From an uncultured Prevotellaceae bacterium (GTDB lineage: Bacteria; Bacteroidota; Bacteroidia; Bacteroidales; Muribaculaceae): a DNA stretch of 37,700 bases. The notes under the pieces were generated by a model that was not told the DNA's origin, did not search any database, and saw only the letters and a list, made by a program, of their open reading frames with translations. Position 1 is the stretch's first letter, and each line of letters begins with the position of its first letter. The position numbers were made by a program, and so were the translations under genes. Of the stretch, positions 33,249 through 37,700 are shown one piece after another. The stretch covers positions 1 through 37,700 of the forward strand of contig CAMHNO010000022.1 in assembly GCA_946186575.1 (NCBI GenBank). The letters are read 5' to 3'.

Positions 33249-35357
33249 TTACTGGTACTGGTCGGTTACGTCCTGATAGGACTTGTTGCCGTCGTAGATG
33301 AAGAAGTGCTGGCCGGGTGCCAGGTGCTCGATGTTCTGTGTCTGATTGTGGGTGGAGCCGGTGTTGAAGATAATGTTGATGGTCTCGTAGTCCACATCGA
33401 GGCGTTGCGTCCACCATGTCACGCCGTCGGCGGTGGTGCGTGTCTCACTCATCGGCGTGCCTGGCCAGTTGCCATTGAGGATTTGGTTCTGCCCGTTGAG
33501 GTAGACCCATGAATAGAGGTGTGGCGCCTCGTCGCACTGCACATTAATCACAAAGTCCGTCTCGGGCTGGTTGTCTCCAATCAAGATGTTGTAAATGGCA
33601 GTGACATCGGTGGCGGTGATGCTGCCGTCGCCATTGACGTCGGCCAGTGTGGCAAGGTCGGTGTCGGGCACGATGTCGCCCAGCATGATGCTGTAGAGCA
33701 TGGTCACGTCGGCAGCAGTCACCGAGCCGTCAAGGTTTAAGTCGCCAGCGACCATATTAGGCATCCCCCATTGCTCCCCAAGCCACCTATACTTGCTGGC
33801 CAGGAGGCTCTTGAAGTTGGTGCAGTCGTTGATGATGTCGGGGTTGCCATATTGCGGCCATCGCTGTGCGTCGCATAGAGCGGCCTCGTAGATTTGGTCG
33901 ATGTAGGCGTCGATAAATGGTTCCACCCGCTTGTAGTTAAACCTCACAAAGCGGTCCCAGTGCTTTTTCACTACTTCCTGGAAATGAGGGAACTTGGCAA
34001 TCTCTCCAATCCATGTCTGTGAGAAGGCCGGTCGGTCCCAAATGAAGCGCCCTATGCTGCGATGGAACGCATTGCCAAAGTCCCACACGGGGCCGAACAT
34101 GATTTTGGCATCGTTGCCGCGGTCTTTGTGCCAGTAGCAGCTGCCGTGAAACGACTCGGTGTCGTCGAGCAGTTCCTGCACTATGTAGAAGCATGCAAGG
34201 GTGTCGGGGTCGATATAGTTCTCCCACGAGTTGTCGCTCTTGTCGATAGAGTAGATGGCATCGTCGGTAGCGTTGATCAAGTTGGTCAAGTAGGTGCGCT
34301 GTTCGTCGCTCAGCAGTTCGGGCGACTTGTAGGTCGACCAGATGTTCACACCGTTGCCTTCAACGGTGCGCACTTGCTCATCCTCCATGTAGTTGTCTAT
34401 CTCCACGAGCCAGCCGCCAGTCACAGCTTCGGAGTCGGTTTCGTAATCGGCTTGTTCGGTTATGTTCACGCGGTCGGGCTCTACTCTTATGGTCTCGGTG
34501 AGCATGTACAAGCCAATGTAGTCTCCGTTTAACACCACTTCCACTGGCTGCTGCGAGGGAGTCCATGCCAACCCCAACAATCGGCTCAGCTCATAGCCCA
34601 CGGTGTTGCGCAGTCCGCTTAGGTTGTCGTCGGCATTAGGCATGAGAGCCCAGTGCCTGTTGCGCTTCATGCCCAACAGTGCGGTCTTGTTGTCGAGCTT
34701 GAGGCGGTAAGGCTTCTTGTCGAAGTCGATCCATGTGTAGTTGCCGCGTCCCCTAATTTGCATGAGTTCGGGAGTTTCTTCCGATCCCACGCTGGCAATG
34801 CCATCAATGCCCATGTTGTCGATATAGTACTCGGCATAGACATATTGCTCCTTCGACGTGATGGGCGCAGAGCCATCGGTGTTGATGAACATCACCGGCA
34901 GCGTGCCCGAGTAGGCTGGGGTGTTGTCGGGTTTGCTCCACACGCCCTCGGCCCAGTTGTTGCCGCTTGTGGGTGTGAACACCCATCCCACAGGTATCGA
35001 GAGCTCGCAAGTGGCAGTGCGCTTTTCTTTTAATGTGTTGCTGATGTAGTCTTTGAGGTTTGGAAAGGTGTCGCCATATCGGCCGTCGGCAAGAGAAGTC
35101 TCGGCAAAGCAGTATCGGTACATTCCAGGCACAGTCTCGGGGATGGTGACGCTCCACAGGTTGCCTTGGTCGTGTGTCATGCTCACGATGTAGCTCTCGG
35201 GGTTGCTGTAGCTGCCATATACAAATTTCACCACAGAGTATTGTGTGAGCGAGTTGTCGAAGTAGATTGTGCCCTGTGGGATGTCAAGGGCTTGCGATGT
35301 TAATGTGCTCATGATGATGAGTGTGGCAAGAGCCAGCAGTGTGTTTTTCTTAGTCAT
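33249..35357 (-). CDS. Secreted CotH-kinase-family protein with dockerin repeats and carbohydrate-binding-like modules
   Basis: A 702-residue secreted protein. A signal peptide (to ~23) precedes an N-terminal beta module (~27-118, IYFDNS and WSVTIPETVPGMYRY) resembling starch-binding modules. The CotH domain (~150-505) includes RGRGNYTWIDFDKKPYRLKL, the ALLGMKRNRHWALMPNADDN segment, GGWLVEID and FGPVWDFGNAF, where kinase-like Lys, Asn and Asp residues are expected. Two dockerin-type loops follow (DLNLDGSVTAADV ~540, DVNGDGSITATDV ~573). A C-terminal ~100-residue module has the NWPGTPM and FFIYDG pattern of CBM26-like domains. CotH proteins phosphorylate proteins in spore coats; substrates in Bacteroidales are unknown. 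A TACCTTTG box overlaps the end of tatD upstream. Confidence 0.85.
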   Translation of the reverse strand: MTKKNTLLALATLIIMSTLTSQALDIPQGTIYFDNSLTQYSVVKFVYGSYSNPESYIVSMTHDQGNLWSVTIPETVPGMYRYCFAETSLADGRYGDTFPNLKDYISNTLKEKRTATCELSIPVGWVFTPTSGNNWAEGVWSKPDNTPAYSGTLPVMFINTDGSAPITSKEQYVYAEYYIDNMGIDGIASVGSEETPELMQIRGRGNYTWIDFDKKPYRLKLDNKTALLGMKRNRHWALMPNADDNLSGLRNTVGYELSRLLGLAWTPSQQPVEVVLNGDYIGLYMLTETIRVEPDRVNITEQADYETDSEAVTGGWLVEIDNYMEDEQVRTVEGNGVNIWSTYKSPELLSDEQRTYLTNLINATDDAIYSIDKSDNSWENYIDPDTLACFYIVQELLDDTESFHGSCYWHKDRGNDAKIMFGPVWDFGNAFHRSIGRFIWDRPAFSQTWIGEIAKFPHFQEVVKKHWDRFVRFNYKRVEPFIDAYIDQIYEAALCDAQRWPQYGNPDIINDCTNFKSLLASKYRWLGEQWGMPNMVAGDLNLDGSVTAADVTMLYSIMLGDIVPDTDLATLADVNGDGSITATDVTAIYNILIGDNQPETDFVINVQCDEAPHLYSWVYLNGQNQILNGNWPGTPMSETRTTADGVTWWTQRLDVDYETINIIFNTGSTHNQTQNIEHLAPGQHFFIYDGNKSYQDVTDQYQ

Positions 35358-35383
35358 TGTAGTGTGGGTGATAGTGTTATGGT

Positions 35384-36157
35384 TTATTGCAAAGGTAGGC
35401 CGAAGAGATTGATGGCGTTGTGGCTGGTTGCCTGGTCCACATCGTCATCGTTCAGCCCCATGTGCTGGGCCACAAAGTGGCAAATGTGTGGCACAAATGA
35501 GCTCTCGTTACGCTTGCCGCGGTGAGGCACTGGGGCAAGGTAAGGCGAGTCGGTCTCGAGTAGTAGCCTGTCAAGGCCCACCACAGGCAAAATATCTTTC
35601 ACATTGCTCTTCTTGAAAGTGACAATTCCGTTCACCCCAAAGTAGAAGTCGCCGCGTAGTCTCACCTTTTCCACCTCTTGCACAGTGCCTGTGAAGCTGT
35701 GAAACACTCCCTGCGGCAACGCCTGGCCAAAGTTGTCCATCACCCACAGTATCTCATCGAGTGCCTCGCGGCAGTGGATGATGAAGGGAATGTTGAGCTC
35801 TTTGCACCAGTGCAGCTGAGTGTCGAGGGCCGCCATCTGCTGCTCGCGCCATGTCTTGTCCCAGTACAGGTCGAGGCCTATCTCGCCCACTGCTACTGGA
35901 TGATGCTCGTCGAGCAAGGGCCGCAAAGCTTTGAGTTGCTGCTCGTAGGCATCGTCCACGTCCTCGGGGTGCAGGCCCAGTGCAATTGAAATGACACCGG
36001 GATACTTGTTGCGCATGGTCACCAAGCGCTCCACGCACTCAAGATTTTCGCCCGGCAGCACTATGTGGGTGATGCCAGCATCAATGGCCCGTTGCATCAC
36101 GAGGTCGCGGTCATGGTCGAACTCGCTGCTGTAGAGATGGCTGTGAGAGTCGATCAT
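35384..36157 (-). CDS. tatD: TatD-family metal-dependent hydrolase
   Basis: A 257-residue TIM-barrel DNase-like hydrolase of the TatD family. Metal ligands are in place: His5 and His7 (SHSH), Glu92 (GEIGLD), His128 (IIHCRE), His153 (FHSF) and Asp203 (ETDSPYL). TatD enzymes act as 3'-5' exonucleases or deoxyribonucleases in several bacteria. It begins two bases after the polyprenyl synthase stop, a pairing common in Bacteroidales. Its stop codon is overlapped by a promoter box for the cotH gene. Confidence 0.95.
   Translation of the reverse strand: MIDSHSHLYSSEFDHDRDLVMQRAIDAGITHIVLPGENLECVERLVTMRNKYPGVISIALGLHPEDVDDAYEQQLKALRPLLDEHHPVAVGEIGLDLYWDKTWREQQMAALDTQLHWCKELNIPFIIHCREALDEILWVMDNFGQALPQGVFHSFTGTVQEVEKVRLRGDFYFGVNGIVTFKKSNVKDILPVVGLDRLLLETDSPYLAPVPHRGKRNESSFVPHICHFVAQHMGLNDDDVDQATSHNAINLFGLPLQ
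35390..35397 (-). promoter_or_regulatory. Candidate -7 box for cotH gene within the tatD 3' end
   Basis: TACCTTTG on the minus strand fits TAnnTTTG and sits in the last codons of tatD, 32 bases ahead of the CotH-gene ATG. The -33 match is absent. Confidence 0.45.
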
Positions 36158-36159
36158 CG

Positions 36160-37137
36160 CTATTTCTTGCGGTTAACCATCTTGTTGATAAGATTTTCGA
36201 AACTGTGGTGCGACTCTACGCTCATTTTCACTTCGCCCAGCAATTTGAGCGCCTTGAGCGAATAGTCCTCGATGGTCTTGCGTGAGAGCTCTTTCAGCCC
36301 TAATTTCTCGTAGAGTGCTCTCACGGCCATTATCTTGTCTTGCTTGAGCGCTGGGTCACTGCATGCAAGCCAGCGCCTTAGCTCAGCGGCATCGTCGCCG
36401 CAAGCAAGGTTCATGGCGTTGATAAGCAGGAACGTTTTCTTGTTGTTGGCGATGTCGCCGCCTATCTCTTTGCCAAAGGTGGACGGGTCGCCCCACACGT
36501 CGAGGTAGTCGTCTTGCAGCTGGAAGGCGAGTCCCAGATTCACTGCCATGTCGTAGATGGCATCGGCATCTTCCTCTCGTGCTTGTGCCACGATGGCACC
36601 AGCCTTGCATGCGCAGCCCAGCAGCACCGAGGTCTTGAGTCTTATCATCTTGATATATTCATCAGCTGTCACGTCGTGGCGTTGCTCAAAGTCCATGTCA
36701 AACTGCTGACCTTCATAGATTTCTATAGCGGTTTTGTTGAAGAGCTTGAGCATGGGGCGCAGCACCGCGTCGTCGACACGCGTAATGGTCTGAGTAGCCA
36801 TCGTGAGCATTGTGTCGCCACTCAAGATGGCCACGTTGTCGTTCCAGCGTGTGTGAACTGTGGGCTTGCCACGCCTGATAGGGGCGCGGTCCATCACGTC
36901 GTCATGTAGCAGCGTGAAGTTGTGAAACAGTTCTATTGCCACAGCCGCATCGATGGCTTGCATTGGATCGCCGCCCAGAGCCTCGCAGCTCATGAGGGTG
37001 AGCACTGGCCTGATGCGCTTGCCGCCCAATGCCATGGTATAGGCAATGGGCTCGTAGAGCTGTGCTGGCTGGCTGGGATAGTAGATGTTCTCGATGGCCT
37101 CGTTCACAAGACCTAAGTAGTGGTTGTAGTCGCGCAT
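36160..37137 (-). CDS. Polyprenyl (isoprenyl) diphosphate synthase
   Basis: A 325-residue trans-prenyltransferase that lengthens allylic diphosphates with isopentenyl diphosphate. It has the GGKRIRP substrate-binding motif near residue 38, the first Asp-rich motif DDVMD at 79-83 with RRG after it, and the second, DDYLD, at 209-213. Residues just before the first DDxxD (FTLL) set chain length; no bulky aromatics lie immediately before it, so a farnesyl- or geranylgeranyl-type or longer product is possible and cannot be fixed here. It is followed at a 2-base gap by tatD and preceded by the small lipoprotein gene. Confidence 0.93.
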   Translation of the reverse strand: MRDYNHYLGLVNEAIENIYYPSQPAQLYEPIAYTMALGGKRIRPVLTLMSCEALGGDPMQAIDAAVAIELFHNFTLLHDDVMDRAPIRRGKPTVHTRWNDNVAILSGDTMLTMATQTITRVDDAVLRPMLKLFNKTAIEIYEGQQFDMDFEQRHDVTADEYIKMIRLKTSVLLGCACKAGAIVAQAREEDADAIYDMAVNLGLAFQLQDDYLDVWGDPSTFGKEIGGDIANNKKTFLLINAMNLACGDDAAELRRWLACSDPALKQDKIMAVRALYEKLGLKELSRKTIEDYSLKALKLLGEVKMSVESHHSFENLINKMVNRKK

Positions 37138-37175
37138 GTGACGGTAAGTTAATATGATGATGTGAAAGTTGGTTA

Positions 37176-37559
37176 TTACTCTTGGATGTATTGCTCAAAC
37201 TCGTCCCAGGGCTCGTCTTTAGGAAGATTGGCAGGACGTTCGATGAATATCTCTTTTGCCAACTCGGGGTCGTGCTGCTGCAGGTACTTCTTGAAGGCGC
37301 GGTTAAAGGCGCCCACGGCAGCAGTGTCGCGTGCTGCTTGAAATTCGGTTTGGGCAACTTTGGCTTCGAGTATTGCGTTTTGCATGGCAAGGGTGTCGCT
37401 GTGGTCGGTTTGAGTCACTCGCCACGCGGCCTGATTGGCACTCTCGGTGGCTTTGCCAATAAGTGGCGATGGTTTCTCTTCTTTCTTGAACATGCAGCTC
37501 GTGGTGGTTGCGAGCAGTCCAAGCACGATCAGTGACGATGCGATATGTTTGATTGTCAT
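37176..37559 (-). CDS. Small lipoprotein, unknown function
   Basis: A 127-residue predicted lipoprotein. The signal sequence MTIKHIASSLIVLGLLATTTSC ends in a lipobox-like Cys, followed by a Lys/Glu patch and a largely helical, charged body with no domain I recognise. It starts below a good promoter and lies 38 bases upstream of the polyprenyl synthase gene, so the two and tatD may be co-transcribed. Function cannot be told from sequence. Confidence 0.7.
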   Translation of the reverse strand: MTIKHIASSLIVLGLLATTTSCMFKKEEKPSPLIGKATESANQAAWRVTQTDHSDTLAMQNAILEAKVAQTEFQAARDTAAVGAFNRAFKKYLQQHDPELAKEIFIERPANLPKDEPWDEFEQYIQE

Positions 37560-37586
37560 AGCAGTTTGTTGTGTGTATTAATGGCG

Positions 37587-37616
37587 CAAAATTAGTGCAA
37601 ACCGAGAGCAGAACAA
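37587..37616 (-). promoter_or_regulatory. Bacteroidetes promoter for the lipoprotein-polyprenyl synthase-tatD unit
   Basis: On the minus strand TTG (37616-37614) and TAATTTTG (37594-37587) are 19 bases apart, a full -33/-7 match, about 28 bases ahead of the lipoprotein ATG. Bases 37617-37700 contain only AT-rich sequence with no gene seen. Confidence 0.65.
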
Positions 37617-37700
37617 AATAATAAACGAAGTTTTTTTATTTTTTATGCCGTATTATAGGAAATGCACAAGCATTTGACGGTTAATAAATGTGAAATTGAA

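Noticed and set aside
27242-35357. A starch-utilisation (sus-type) locus around the amylase
   Set aside because: No susC/susD pair, no SusR-like regulator and no other glycan enzyme is present next to it in the window.

Overview
This window looks like chromosomal DNA from a member of the order Bacteroidales, most likely a gut lineage such as Muribaculaceae or Prevotellaceae. Support comes from the gene families (DUF4271 next to a HemD-like gene, an OMP_b-brl_3 type barrel, DUF4956, DUF2490, secreted proteins with Bacteroidales-style C-terminal tags), from several Bacteroidetes -7 boxes (TAnnTTTG) ahead of genes, and from the lack of Shine-Dalgarno-like sequences. I found no rRNA, tRNA, CRISPR array, insertion sequence or prophage. 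Genus assignment is inference.

Layout. (1) 1-4096, minus strand: obgE, a LOG-family nucleotide phosphoribohydrolase, a DUF4271 membrane protein and a HemD-like protein with a histone H1-like Lys/Ala/Pro repeat tail that runs off the left edge. (2) 4384-6711, plus strand: an outer-membrane beta-barrel receptor, followed by a hairpin-rich repeat island. (3) 7078-8937, minus: a GYF-2/CD225 protein, a DUF2752 protein and a family 2 glycosyltransferase. (4) 9134-13007, minus: a DUF3142-like lipoprotein overlapping a secreted CGG-motif helical protein, then a metallophosphoesterase. (5) 13222-15179, minus: mtgA and an aspartate-type aminotransferase. (6) 15420-19999, plus: a small membrane-anchored protein, a VTC polyphosphate polymerase operon (VTC, DUF4956, DUF2490) and a secreted parallel beta-helix protein. 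(7) 20400-27063, minus: pyrG, yidC, a TM2 protein, a GH25 lysozyme, a small secreted protein and a hexapeptide acyltransferase. (8) 27242-37559: a 1489-residue multimodular alpha-amylase (minus), a LysM protein (plus), a CotH-kinase protein carrying dockerin repeats and carbohydrate-binding-like modules (minus), then tatD, a polyprenyl synthase and a small lipoprotein (minus).

Much of the gene content is housekeeping (GTP-binding ribosome factor, CTP synthase, insertase, peptidoglycan polymerase, isoprenoid synthesis). The accessory layer is cell envelope and secretion: receptor, polyphosphate/outer-membrane operon, beta-helix protein, lysozyme, amylase and CotH protein. The amylase and CotH protein, only 1.5 kb apart, share dockerin-type repeats and starch-binding-like modules, so they may belong to one extracellular assembly or anchoring scheme. 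The CotH and VTC/DUF4956 families, which are neighbours in many other bacteria, both occur here but 15 kb apart.

A recurring theme is tandem repetition at two levels. In coding sequence there are 30-bp, 33-bp and 24-bp minisatellites encoding low-complexity linkers or tails. In gaps between genes there are short-period arrays of 9 or 7 bp, and a 42-bp promoter-bearing sequence present twice.
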